Below are positions 33,224-43,900 of a DNA stretch of 64,000 nucleotides, one piece after another (position 1 is the stretch's first letter; the number at the start of each line of letters is the position of its first letter). The stretch spans positions 207,576,001 through 207,640,000 of the forward strand of contig JBITNC010000001.1 of the NCBI GenBank assembly GCA_050084985.1, written 5' to 3'. The notes beneath the pieces were generated by a model. That model was given only the letters and a program-made list of their open reading frames with translations. It was not told the origin of the DNA and ran no database searches. Source of the stretch: Nageia nagi (lineage: Eukaryota > Pinophyta). Made by a program: the position numbers and the translations under genes.

Positions 33224-35622
33224 TCAAGGAATACCCCAACCACTGCCTGGTCTACTAGGACTACTCGGTCACCTCCACCGTATACTAGTCTCTCTGGTAC
33301 CTTGACTTGGAGGAGTAGTGTCTATAGATCCTATAGGGCTACCTAGATGCTGAGCTCCTCGTAACTCGGATGAACCAACAGCCCCTAAGGGAGATGCCCA
33401 GGGTGTACCACTCCTGCTAGGAAAACTCTATGACCTCTGAGTCTTGCTTGGAGATCCAACTGTGCCCTGTGCACTGCTACCTATCTGATAGGCTAAGATG
33501 TCTATAGGCATATAACTATCTAGAGGTATAGGATACTAAGCCCCCATAGTAAAAGCTAAAACACCTATCAACCACATGTGTACTACACTACTATAAAAAT
33601 CTTACTGCTAACAAATGCCATGACTAAAAACTGAAGGAGCACCTTTGGAAGTAGAGGCTACTCCCAACTGATGGGCTTAAGCTCCTTGTAAAGAGGAACA
33701 AGCCTCATCTCTCTCCTATCTATACCTATCTCACTCAACCTTGTACCTGTACATACATGAATGGGCCTATGCCAACTGGTGTCTCAGCTCATAAATTTCT
33801 CCTAACAAAGTATCAATGCTAGGAACCTATGTAGTAGGAGCCTCCTCAACTCCACGTGCAACCTCTGGGGCACCTCCCTCCTCACCAACACCCGTAGCCT
33901 CCTCCTTAGGAGCTAAATCCTTAGGAGCATCTACCATAACCTCCTCATTGATAGCCTCCTCTCTTGCAGCCTTTGCTCCTGTAGGCTCCTCGCCTACCTC
34001 TCCCCCTCCTACTGCTGCACCTAACTCCTCAACAACATCAACGTGCTAACAAATGTGTCGACCCTCCAATCCACCCTCTAGGCCATCATCTCCCTCCTCC
34101 ACCAGGCCCTGATGCCTTAGACACTCCTATGCCATCCTCCCTGATATCATCCTCTAATGATCCCTCCTTCTGAGTAGGATCCAACTCTGCATAAACTAAC
34201 GGTTGTACACCCTCTATTGAAATAGTGCCCTCATGTTGATATGGCACTGATGGGGTAGGTACATCCTGAACTAGGCTAAACTGATGATGCACCCACTCAA
34301 AATGAAAGTACTCCAAAAAATTAGCTCGATAATCACTCAAAACATGTGGCTACCGAATACTAGTAAGCTCAGCTGTGAGCTCTCTCCATATAGGATACAA
34401 GCGGTAAGGTCTGAATCTCACTTGATCTAGAATCAAGTAACTAAGCATGTGGTAATAATAGCTCACATCTCGATGAAATCCATCTAATGGGCAAATATAA
34501 AAATCATCATGCCATCAGACTATGCCAACCTCATAATCTAAGTGACTACCAAACCCTGGCATCAGCAACCCTGTAGGATGAGCCACAGCTATATGCTCAT
34601 AAGCCCACACCTGCAAGGTGATAGTAACTGATAAAGAGGCCCTATGCCCCTATGAATAAAAGAATAGCTCCTTGTAAATCTGAGCTAACAATGTGGGTGC
34701 CCAAGCATACATTGTACCTTGCTGCATCATATCTACAATAATGGGTAATAATGACCATGGAAACCTCCCACTGCTAGTATTGGGGAGAGCATAACACTGT
34801 ACTAAGCCCATCAAATATGAAAAATGGATCATCCCCTGCTAATCCTCCATCTAGTACTAGTAATATCAGATACCACCTGAAATAATCTTCAAAATAATAG
34901 TATCAACCCGAGCGGCCCCATACAAATAAGAAATAGCAAGTAAAGCTCCTGTTTAATCCACCACAGGAAAAATCCTTTATCCATGAATGGGGAGTCTATA
35001 CAATCTATGTATATCCTCCACTGTGATGGTCATCTCCCCTATTGGAAGATGAAAAGTACATGTCATCACATCCCATCTATCTAACAATGTAGCCAATAAA
35101 GGATACTCCCAATGAATGTGACCCATGTGTGGACCCACTCCAAAACCAATGGACCTAAAAAAGGTATGATCGACTGGACCTATAAGACCTCTACCCTCCT
35201 ATAGAATCGAGGGATATCTACCTTGAGGCTCAAAGATGTCTCAAACCTGTATAATGTTAAAAAGGTTCAGCTCAAAAAAAAATGGCATTTCATACTAAAA
35301 TGCTAGTATTTCAAATAAGTAAGACTCAGTCATCGGTGTTCGCATTCCAAATGTTGGTGACTCTGTCATCGTTCAGCCTAGGTCGGTGATCGAGGCTGAA
35401 TTATGAAAAATTTCATAAAAAATATATATAAAAGCATGATTTACAAAATTCATCTGATAAAAATAATCAAAATGAGTTTTAAATGTCATACACAATTTCA
35501 ATTTTGAAATTAAATGGTTAAATTACAAGTTATAAACAAAAAAAGAAAAGAAAGTGATTTCAAAACCCTACCTCTTCCTGGATAGGTCGAGAACATCCAG
35601 TGGAGCATCTACGTGGAGGCAT
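33224..35622 (-). pseudogene. Antisense plant-mobile-domain (PMD) gene inside element B
   Basis: On the minus strand an ATG at 35622-35620 (MPPRRCSTGC...) opens 17 codons ending exactly at a GTAGGG donor (35571). The acceptor ATACAG at 35252-35247 restores the same phase. Exon 2 then reads through the PMD signature: DRWDVMTCTFHLPIGEMTI near 35080-35030, VEDIHRLYRLPIHG near 35025, VQCYALPNTSSGRFPW near 34800, and WAYEHIAVAHP near 34600. WRELTAELTSIR near 34385 and VLSDYRANFLEYFHFEWVHH follow. The C-terminal part (34090-33230) shifts frame once and is acidic (GEVGEEPTGAKAAREEA), then has a short coiled coil (33790-33690). About 15 stops, mostly at Gln or Arg codons. PMD proteins are plant-specific, include MAIL1/MAIN, and are often carried by transposons. 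End coordinate approximate. Confidence 0.8.
35247..35571 (-). other. Predicted phase-0 intron of the antisense PMD gene
   Basis: 325 bp, minus strand GTAGGG...ATACAG. It is AT-rich, contains a T-rich run upstream of the acceptor, and contains stops in all frames, whereas exons 1 and 2 keep one register across it. It also holds CGATGAC-like motifs (35330-35395) shared with the LTRs. Confidence 0.6.
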
Positions 35623-36295
35623 GGTGATCGTAACGAATATCAATGGCTAGAAATCAATGAGATCGCAAGTGAAACTCATTCTGTCTAACAATGAAAGTGA
35701 TAGCAAAAAAGAAAGGAATAAGAAAAAGTTAAAACTTTTTCTTTTTGAAACACCTAGCAACTTGAAGATGGATGCCAATGACTATAACTAAACACTAACG
35801 ATTGGAAGTAAAACATTACGTTTGGGAATAGCTATGAGGATATTAAAAAATTTCTCAAAATAACCTTGAATTGGTCAAGAAAATCAAAAAAGATAAAATG
35901 TGATATATCATTGTTTCAAGAGATCATCTTGAAACCCCGTTATCAGGATAAAGGACAACACCATCAAACTCATATACTAAAGAGGACTTATATGGTACAT
36001 GTGCACTTAGACATGCAAAACGACATAACAAAAATGTCATGCAACTATCACACAAGCTCAACACATTGTCATACCGAAAATAGTCACTTTTGAAGTATAT
36101 TCAAATTTGTTTTCAAAACTACATCAAATGTAAAATGAAAACACATTTTATCATAATTTTGATTCATCTAAGAAATTGAGTCAAAACTTATATAATAAAA
36201 AAGCAACAATAAATAATCGGGTGATAAAGCTTCTCATTCTATATTTTTGAAATTATCAATCATATTTTCGGTTGATAATTCAAAAAGGGGCAAAA
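35623..36295. promoter_or_regulatory. Upstream region of the antisense gene and polypurine tract
   Basis: This lies between the antisense ATG and the 3' LTR. CAAAAAGGGGCAAAA at 36281-36295 directly precedes the 3' LTR and is the polypurine tract of element B. Motifs GATGCCAATGAC and CACTAACGATTGG (35768-35803) resemble the CGATGAC motif of the LTRs. A 76-codon plus-strand frame (35866-36093) shows nothing recognisable. Any promoter of the antisense gene would lie here or in the LTR read backwards; no box is obvious. Confidence 0.6.
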
Positions 36296-37145
36296 TGTAG
36301 ACACCTAAAAATGTCCTTTTTTAACCAGTAAACATTGAAATAATCATAACTCTTTGCAACAATATAAAATAGGTTTAAAAAACTTTATTATTGGATAGCT
36401 CCCATTGAGTGCATGCAAAATAGGTGGTCACATGACTCTTTTTAGGTAAAATTGGCTATTAGGTGATCATTTTAATATTGTTACAAAATTTGAAAACCAA
36501 TCGCCAGTGACCCAAGATAGTTGTTGGTGTTTTGAGGCAATCACCGACGTTTGTATGGTAATTGCCGATGACTCTGTAACAACTGAACAAGAAACCAAAA
36601 TAGCAAGAGAAAGTTGAAACATTTCAATTTTCCAAGATGATGTGGATAGAGGGGGTCAGTTACGACCTACGGTGGCTTTTCACTTCCTCTTACCAACCTT
36701 GGAACATCTCACCCAAAATCTATAAATACAAGCTAATACAAAGCAAAAAAGGGAGAATCTTGACCCATCTTTGAAGTAGGGTAATGCTGCCAAAATCTTG
36801 TGAGCTCATACCTTTTATTGTTTTATGCTAGTTTCAATTCAATACATGTCATACATAGATGCTTTGATGTTATTGTCTTTTGCATGTGTGTAGGATTTAC
36901 AGGTTGTCCATATCAAGAAAAGAAGCAAGCAAATCAAAAACAATGAAGATCTAATACCTTCATTTTGGCAAATGGCATTTATAAAAGTCCCTTCCAAGGG
37001 CAAATTGTAGTTTGAACTGAAAATCAATATCAATTTACAATTACAACATGTCTATCTATTTTACATAATTTGAGGTTCAGTGAAGATTTAAGAATAATTT
37101 GTATTTCATGTTATTCTACATTCCAGCTCTATTTTCACTGCAACA
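36296..37145 (+). repeat. 3' LTR of element B
   Basis: 850 bp, TGTAGACACC...CTGCAACA, followed by the GCATC target duplication at 37146-37150. TATAAATACA at 36721 is at the same offset as in the 5' LTR. Differences from the 5' LTR are scattered and mostly C/T or G/A. Confidence 0.94.
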
Positions 37146-37150
37146 GCATC

Positions 37151-38490
37151 TAAAAATATTTTTTTTAAACATTTGAGTGTGATAAGTAATTTATTTGCAT
37201 CTTCTCCTAAATAAGAAATAGCTAAAAATATGGATGTTATGCATAATAGAAAATATTCTGATGAATTGAGTTTACCAAATTCATGCTTAACTTTTGCAAA
37301 TGATGATTTACAAAATTATATACAAAATAAAGTTCATGATAATGATAATTATATGGCTAAATTTGGTTGTGATGCACATTTAAATATGGATGATATGGAT
37401 AATGTTGAATTGTATGATATTGAATTTGCAAAATTGACATCTCAAGATCAATTTAAAAAAATTAAAAAGCATATGTTAGCTAATACTTCTTTGATATTTT
37501 TCATTTATAATGATCTTGAATTGAAACAAAAATATCATGCATTTCTAACAAAAGAATTAGATAAATTTTTATAAGATCCATATGCTAGACAATATTGTAA
37601 GTAAAAGTTTGAGAAGAAAATTATACAAAAGTAATAAAATCAAACACCTTCTCCCCCAAAACCACAACCTAAACCTCAAATTCAAAAAAAACCAAAATAA
37701 TGTTGGCAAAAAGTAACATCTTAGGAAACTTGAAAACATATGATGCTCACACTATAGAAAAACCTAAACAGGATAGCCACAAGTGTTCCCCACCACCCAA
37801 TCAAGAGGCCCCCAACTTTGACATACTTAGTAGACATCAGCTAAGGTTTATTTTTAGATATCTAATGAAAATAGCTTTATTTATGCCATTAAATGTAACA
37901 AATATTAATACTCCAATGGGAAATGAGGATACTTATTACACTTATCATCAAAGAAAGTGTCATGTTATAAATTCTTGTCATGATTTGAAGGTTGTAATTT
38001 TATACATGATTACATAGGGTAAATATCAACTCCTCATCATATTTAGATTCAAAGATTGAAAATTGAATTATGAAATTTCAAGATACCTATGATGAGGAAG
38101 CACACCATTAGTAGCATGCCATACTATCTTAAGGTTGCCAACGATGTGAAAATAGTAATGGCAATGATGGTTCTTTTTCTACACATCTAACTAATCAAAA
38201 AAACATAGACAAATTTTTAGTTCAATTAAATGTAATTGAGATTTGGTTAAAAGAATATAGAATACAAAGATATTGGCCTCTTAAAAAGTATCAATTTAAT
38301 ATTGAAATCCTTAATAAGTGTTTTCAAGTATTCAACACATGTACTCCAAAAGTACAACTTGAATTTATTGATTTTATTGAGAGAGTAGAAGCACAAGGTA
38401 TAGAAAATGCAAAGGATAATCTAGACAAATAATGTCATATTTTAATAGCAAAATGTGTTAAACTAATGGGGATTTCACCACCCCCTAATG
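37151..38490 (+). pseudogene. Short gag-position reading frame of element C (first copy)
   Basis: After the element B insertion, element C resumes. An ATG near 37230 (MDVMHNRKYSDELSLPN...) gives 114 open codons, then the frame continues with stops to about 38490. The conserved core is YDIEFAKLTSQDQFKKIKK (near 37410-37465) with HMLANTSLIFFIYNDLELK and then YHAFLTKELDKFL. A Pro-rich PSPPKPQPKP tract follows near 37650, then a patchy Cys/His-containing part, and near 38200-38440 FLVQLNVIEIWLKEYRIQR and VQLEFIDFIERVEAQGIE. The second C unit preserves the same core (42557-42796), so it was a real protein. I recognise no family; gag-like by position only. Confidence 0.6.
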
Positions 38491-39627
38491 TACTCTAATT
38501 TTTAAATTTTGTATATCATAGAGGATGCATTTCATATAGGTTGCATATCATGAGTTGGTCTATTGCATGCATTTGATTAACATGGAAAATTTTATCAAGT
38601 CTTTAATCATACTATCTTTGTATTTTCATCTATTCTATCATGTTCTTTTGCTTCTTATTTTCTCTTTCATTTTTTCATCCTCATCATTTCATCAAGTCTT
38701 ATTCTTTCATATAATATTTTTCTTATCTTTATCTCTCATCAAGGTTCTCAAATTTTCCATGTTAATCAAATGTTTTATGTATAGTCATTACATCACATAA
38801 TAGTTGCATTTTATTAAAAATAAAAAAATAAAAGACATAAAAAAGGATATAGACTCAATTGGGGGCAGTATCAATTTTAGGTGAGGGTAGTTTCAATTTC
38901 AGCTGGGGGCACGATATAAATCAAATATTGAAAATTGAAAGGCAAAAATTTAGATTCACAAAGTGCAAAAATTTCCTATTCATGAGGCAAAAAGGTAAGT
39001 ATAGGTAAGGTACATCATATCAAATATTTTGATATTATTTTTGATATTTATTGCAATTGATGAATTAATACCACTATATCTTCTTCTAATATCTGGTATG
39101 AAAAGTGAACATTGCATATTCTACTTCTTATTATTATTATTTCAAATAAAATGCATGTTTTACTAATGAAATCTAATGCCATTCTATCTTTGCAAACTTG
39201 GTATAATATAGCATTATAAACATTATCTATGAAGTATTTCATATCTGAATGGTTATTATCAATTCTAATTGAATGGATTCTTTCTCTTGAATAATATTAT
39301 CATTGCATAGATAAATTAAATATATGGTCAAATATTACTAGTTCATAATCTATCTTGAATGTTTTATGGCAAATGGAAATGTTATTTTATTTATGAAACA
39401 TGGACAAATGATAGATATGATCATCAATTTAATATCTTTCAAATGTTTGCATTTAATATTGAAAACCTCATGTTGATAATGATGTGCAATTGTTATAAAT
39501 AATTTTGTAAATGGGGCATATTGAAAATTTATTGAATATTTTATTATTTCTATGATTCTTTCATACATATGCAATGTTTTAAAAAATATGGATCAACATT
39601 ATTAAAAACATGATCATGAAATTATAC

Positions 39628-39930
39628 GCATACCATGTTGCTAATGGCATGGATTTACTTTGAAAATTCATGCAAATTGAAATGTTGTAATGAAATGCCA
39701 ATGATTAATTGAATATATAGTATATTGATAGAAATTGAATGATATTGTTAATTATTCATCATATGATTCATAAATTTTAGGCATACCATGCCACCAATGG
39801 CATGGATTTACATTTAAAATTTATGCAAATTGAAATATTGAAATGCAAGGCCATTGAATGTTTGAATATCTAGTATATTAATAAAAAAAATTAAATGCTA
39901 TTCTACTGATAATTATTTACAAGCCATGAT
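39628..39930. repeat. Two direct copies of a unit of about 150 bp
   Basis: Each copy begins GCATACCATG..(A/C)CTAATGG or CACCAATGGCATGGATTTAC and continues ATGCAAATTGAAAT(G/A)TTG. It lies in the 3' internal part of element C. Confidence 0.8.
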
Positions 39931-39974
39931 CACTCCATGAGCAATATATCTTATCACTTATAGGATTAAAATGA

Positions 39975-40215
39975 CCATCTAGTGCACCCATTTATAAAAA
40001 TTCCCTTTAGGGCATCTATTTACAAAAAGACCCTTTGAGACACCCATTTACAAAAAGAACCTCCAAGGCACCCATTTATAAAAAGACCCTCTGAGGCACC
40101 CACTTATAAAAAGACCCTCAATGGCACCCATTTATAAAATGACCCTCTAGGGCATCCACTTATAAAAATACCCTATAAGGAATCCACTTATAAAAATACC
40201 CTTCAAGGAACCCAT
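39975..40215. repeat. 28-bp minisatellite (single orientation)
   Basis: About eight copies of CACCCATTTATAAAAAGACC with variation, in the same family as the arrays at 16469-16865. It sits at the same distance before the LTR as the right palindrome arm does before 17205. Confidence 0.88.
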
Positions 40216-40556
40216 TACATATCATAATTTCATCCTTGCTATTTTCATTGCTTATTATTTCAAGAATGTGATCTATGCAGGTATATATTGCTTTGTTCTT
40301 TAGGTATTATCTAAGTGGGTAGGATTGGCATAGACTGCTCACCTCATAAAGGGACTCCTATTTTTGGCTTGCTTACCTAACATAGCAAGAGCTAAGGGCA
40401 ACCAAGACCAAAAGAAAGCAAGCAACATATCATACTCAACATATTGATCAAAATAGGTAAGTTTGCTTTATTATTGAAATTTTTCTTCTCTTCTTTAGAC
40501 TTCTTTGGTTTATGCAACTTCAATGCTTTACATTTCATATCCAAAGAGAGGGAAAA

Positions 40557-41584
40557 TGTAGACACCTAAAAATAATTTATAATTTATTTAATAAATCATA
40601 TTTATACTACTTAAATGATTTGATGCAATATTACATATGTCAAGATAAAGGGATATTAAATGCAATACCATGTGTTATATCATATATCTTGGGTCTTATT
40701 TTAAAGTATCTTGAATATAATAATGATTATATTATTACAAGAGGTCATCCTTCACTCCTTTCTATATCTTTTTTAGACTATATAAATGGGTGGATAGGTT
40801 GATCTCCATATATTAGAACTCTTTTGATATTAAAAAAGAACTTTGATAGGTGGTTGTCAATTGTAACAATGTCTCTGTATGCCATCTATATTGAGAATTT
40901 ATTATACTCTAAGTTTTGACTCTCTATCTTTGGTGCACATTATTATTCGACACATTCCACATAGTTAGCGATGTGCTTCTCCTATGCCAATAGCAGCATA
41001 CTCCTCTCAAGTCATCAACAACATGCATCTTCTAGATCAAGAGTTCCAGACTTGGATGGTTGAGTTATTGGTTCATGCACATGAAGATTAATTATGAGCT
41101 CACCATGAGTCTACTCCCAATCCTTTAAAGATTCATTACTATCTACTTTTTAAGATTATACACACACTTCATATCAGATGCACACTTTTCATGTATATCT
41201 ATTATGATCTGATATAGTGTCTATTGTATATTTAATTGCATATTGTAGATCTTTTATTTAATTATGTTTATTCATATATTTACATAATTTATGGTCTATA
41301 GTGAGGTTTGTATATCATCCATGTTTGATTATTGATGATCCAAAGTTATAAATAAAAGATACAATGAATGTTTGTTCACATAATTGAATATTATCATCAA
41401 GTTCATCTCTGATCTGATCCAATCCTCTATGTACTTTTGATATACCTTGAGGATTACCTTATCATAATCAAGTGCACACTTTCTAAATTTTATTCATACA
41501 ACTTAGATAAGTTTTTTTCATCATTTATTATAGATTTATATTTATTGTATTTATTATAGTATATCATAATTTAGTGTCTATATA
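40557..41584 (+). repeat. LTR of element C (right), with extended 3' part
   Basis: The first ~745 bp match 17205-17954, ending GGTCTATA at 41293-41300, including the TATA box (40779-40787). An extra ~285 bp follows (41301-41584) that again ends TTTAGTGTCTATA before TGGTGAACCCC. Parts of it resemble the LTR's own 3' third, so it may be a diverged partial duplication. It is followed by PBS position 41586-41598. Confidence 0.75.
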
Positions 41585-42357
41585 TTGGTGAACCCCAATT
41601 GATCCTACAAATCTTAGAATTTTTATTTTAGGGTATAGCTTTTTCTAAGGAGTATTGCATTAGAAACACTTGATTTTATATTATTTTTGGTTAAGTTAAT
41701 TTTCCTTTAGTTTAGAAAATTTTGTTTCTTAAAAAAATAATAAATAAATCTAACAAACATCTTTGTATAAAAACCTAGATTTTGGAGATCATTTTATTCA
41801 ACTTAGTGAGATCTAGAAATAGAAAAAATTATTCAAACTATAGATAAATATAATTGAGAAATTTTTCTAAGTTTAGATTTGTATATTTTGATCAATTTTG
41901 AGAAACAATTTTACAAAAAATATCATATTGAAAAATCATAAATTTTGAAAATATTTTGCAACTACTTGATGACTTATTTCATAACAAAAACTTGCCATAA
42001 ATCAAAAGTCATCATAGTAGGAAACTTTTTGAGATTAATTTTAACTTATTACATGAATTCTTGTCAAAATTTTAGAGATTTTCAAATAAAATATTTTTTC
42101 ATAAATATTGAATTTGGAAGGTTATTTTCTTGAATTTTAAAAGTTCTAGCATCATAAAACTTATTTCACATCATTCATATACATGATAGCAACTTATTTT
42201 TAATTTTGCATGGTCTAGAAGTGCTTATTTTGTTATATTTCTTAAGTTTTTGTGCAAAATACTAGATCTTAAATTTTTAACATGGACAATACAACTATTT
42301 TATTGAATATTTGAATATGTTATGTAACATATTTGCACTTTATCCTAAATAAGAAAT

Positions 42358-42800
42358 GCCTAAGGATGTGGATGTTATGCAAAGTAGCAATAGAAAATAA
42401 TCTTATGATGAAATTAGTTTAAATGATGATGATATGCAAAATGATATGTTAATGATAGAAAATTAAGAGAATAATAATGGTAATGATAGTGAAATTGATA
42501 TTTATGATGATGATTTTAATGTTGAGATAAGCTTTGAGCCATATGTAAATGATGTTATGGATAAATATGAAGTGTATGATATTACATTTGAAAATTTATC
42601 ATTCCAATATCAACCCAAGAAAATTAAAGAGCATATGTTAGTCAATACTTCTTTTATGTTAGGCATTTATATTGATCTTGATTTAAAGGAAAACTATTAT
42701 GCATTTCTAAGAAAAGAACTAGATTCATTATTAGAAGATCCATATGTAAGAAAATATTGCATGCAAATAATTGAAAAATATGAAATACAAAAATAATAAT
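42358..42800 (+). pseudogene. Short gag-position reading frame of element C (second copy)
   Basis: An ATG near 42358 (MPKDVDVMQSSNRK...) starts the frame. The open piece 42557-42796 has MDKYEVYDITFENLSFQYQP, KKIKEHMLVNTSFMLGIYI and RKELDSLLEDPYVRKYC, aligned position for position with 37400-37600. It then passes into a Gln/Pro-rich tail. One stop (near 42465) breaks the N-terminal part. Agreement between two diverged copies shows the protein was under selection at some time. Family unknown. Confidence 0.6.
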
Positions 42801-43269
42801 GAAGTTTAAAACCTCAAAATAATACAAAAAGAACTCAAATAGATTTCAAACCTCAACCACAACCTCAATCTCAATAATTAAAACCAAAATAACATCATCC
42901 AAAATTAATATCAACATTATGCATAGCGGCAAATATTCACCAATAGGCTAATATTAGATTTTTTAATGTTAAAATATTTCAAAAATTTAGACCTCAGATA
43001 TTGCACCATTTAACTCAATCTTTTCAAGATAAAAAATAATTATGGGTTGGCTCACCAATATTTTACAATATTTTTATAAAGATAAGTGCAAATAGCCACC
43101 TACACCTCCTATACTTTCAAAGCAATCACCTTGAAAATAAATAAAAAATATTTTTTCTTGATGAAATTTCCAATTATATCCTATATATAAAGCTTATTAA
43201 ATTGATCAAATATACCAACATTTCAAATTCTCTAAGATGCTTGACCCTTGTTTGCAACAGATTATAGAC

Positions 43270-43900
43270 ACTTGGCATTGCTTTCTTGAAGATGCTCACC
43301 TATGTGATATTGCATATGCTTGATAGTGTATCATTGAAGATGGTCATCAGTGTAGACTTGAAGATGCTCACCTATGTGTCCTTGAATATGCTCATTAGTG
43401 TAGAATAGAAGATGCTCATCTATGTGGGATTGAAAATGCTTGTTTGTGACACAATAGAGATGCTTGTATGTGCAAAATTGGAGATGGTCATCTATGTAAA
43501 ATTGCAATCCCTCATCTACATAAAATTAAAGATGCTCATCTTGACATTTATGCTAGTGATCATATACATAAATACACAAATGATCATTTGTGCTTTTGTA
43601 TTAATGATCATCTATATTTTTTTATAGATGATCATCTATGATTTTGTACTAACAATCATCTACTCTTATTTACAAATGATCATCTTCACTTTAATGCAAA
43701 TTATAATCATCACATATGCACATATGATCATTTGTATAATAGTGTTGATGATCATCATCACAAATACATAGATGATCATATTTCCTTTTTTTGCAAATGA
43801 TCATTTATGCTTCTATTCAAATGATCATCTATGCTTCTATACTGATGATCATCCATACCTTCATGTAGATTATCATCTTGACATTTACTCTAGTGATTGT
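43270..43900. repeat. Tandem array of about 31-bp units with GATGCTCATC / GATGATCATC core
   Basis: Some twenty degenerate copies. The left half reads AAGATGCTCACCTATGTG with spacers starting ATTGAA. The right half has drifted to ATGATCATCTATG, where GATGATCATC is a perfect 10-bp palindrome. Period varies from about 29 to 40 bp. Confidence 0.88.

Larger units (their letters stand above)
18535..37145 (+). mobile_element. Element B: giant Tat/Ogre-type Ty3/gypsy retrotransposon with extra sense and antisense genes
   Basis: A full-length 18.6-kb element bounded by 850-bp LTRs and a perfect 5-bp target duplication (GCATC at 18530-18534 and 37146-37150). Order on the plus strand: LTR, PBS, a leader of 1.9 kb, gag, protease, RT, RNase H, a second (archaeal-type) RNase H, integrase, an additional ORF, and 1.8 kb untranslated. 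Then comes an antisense PMD gene, followed by the PPT and LTR. The dual RNase H and large size place it in the Tat/Ogre branch. The LTRs differ at only a few percent of positions, so it is the youngest Ty3 element here, though gag-pol already carries stops. It is nested in element C about 580 bp after C's PBS. Confidence 0.92.
38491..40556 (+). other. 3' internal part of element C with repeats and polypurine tract
   Basis: Noncoding. An 81-codon open frame at 38555-38800 is Phe/Leu/Ser-rich simple sequence whose noncoding counterpart is at 44510-44760. AATTGGGGGCAGTATCAATT near 38858 and AGCTGGGGGCACG near 38900 are purine-rich tracts, matched near 44880-44935. Direct repeats lie at 39628-39930 and a 28-bp minisatellite at 39975-40215. 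CCAAAGAGAGGGAAAA (40541-40556) is the polypurine tract before the LTR. Confidence 0.7.
17205..41584 (+). mobile_element. Element C: short LTR element without pol, split by element B
   Basis: LTRs at 17205-17954 and 40557-41584 flank an internal region of about 4 kb once the nested element B (18535-37145) and its duplicated GCATC are removed. Each LTR starts TGTAGACA, is preceded by a purine-rich tract ending GGCAAAA or GGAAAA, and is followed by TGGTGAACCCCAA. The internal region holds one short reading frame and simple repeats but no pol domain, so it is a non-autonomous element of the LARD kind. Internal sequence of the same family also precedes the left LTR (16670-17204) and follows the right LTR (41585-45690), so this is a head-to-tail array and not a solitary insertion. 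Confidence 0.8.

Noticed and set aside
33816-34049. Plus-strand open frame rich in Ser, Thr, Ala, Pro
   Set aside because: It is the complement of the Glu/Ala/Gly-rich C-terminal part of the antisense PMD gene; the minus-strand frame extends over 2 kb and has recognisable motifs.
38555-38800. Hydrophobic 81-codon frame that could look like a membrane protein
   Set aside because: It is T-rich simple sequence in the 3' internal part of element C; the corresponding stretch in the second unit (44510-44760) is not open.
43270-43900. Regularly spaced repeats resembling a CRISPR array
   Set aside because: Spacers are themselves related and period varies; it lies inside a plant retrotransposon and no cas genes are present. 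It is a minisatellite.
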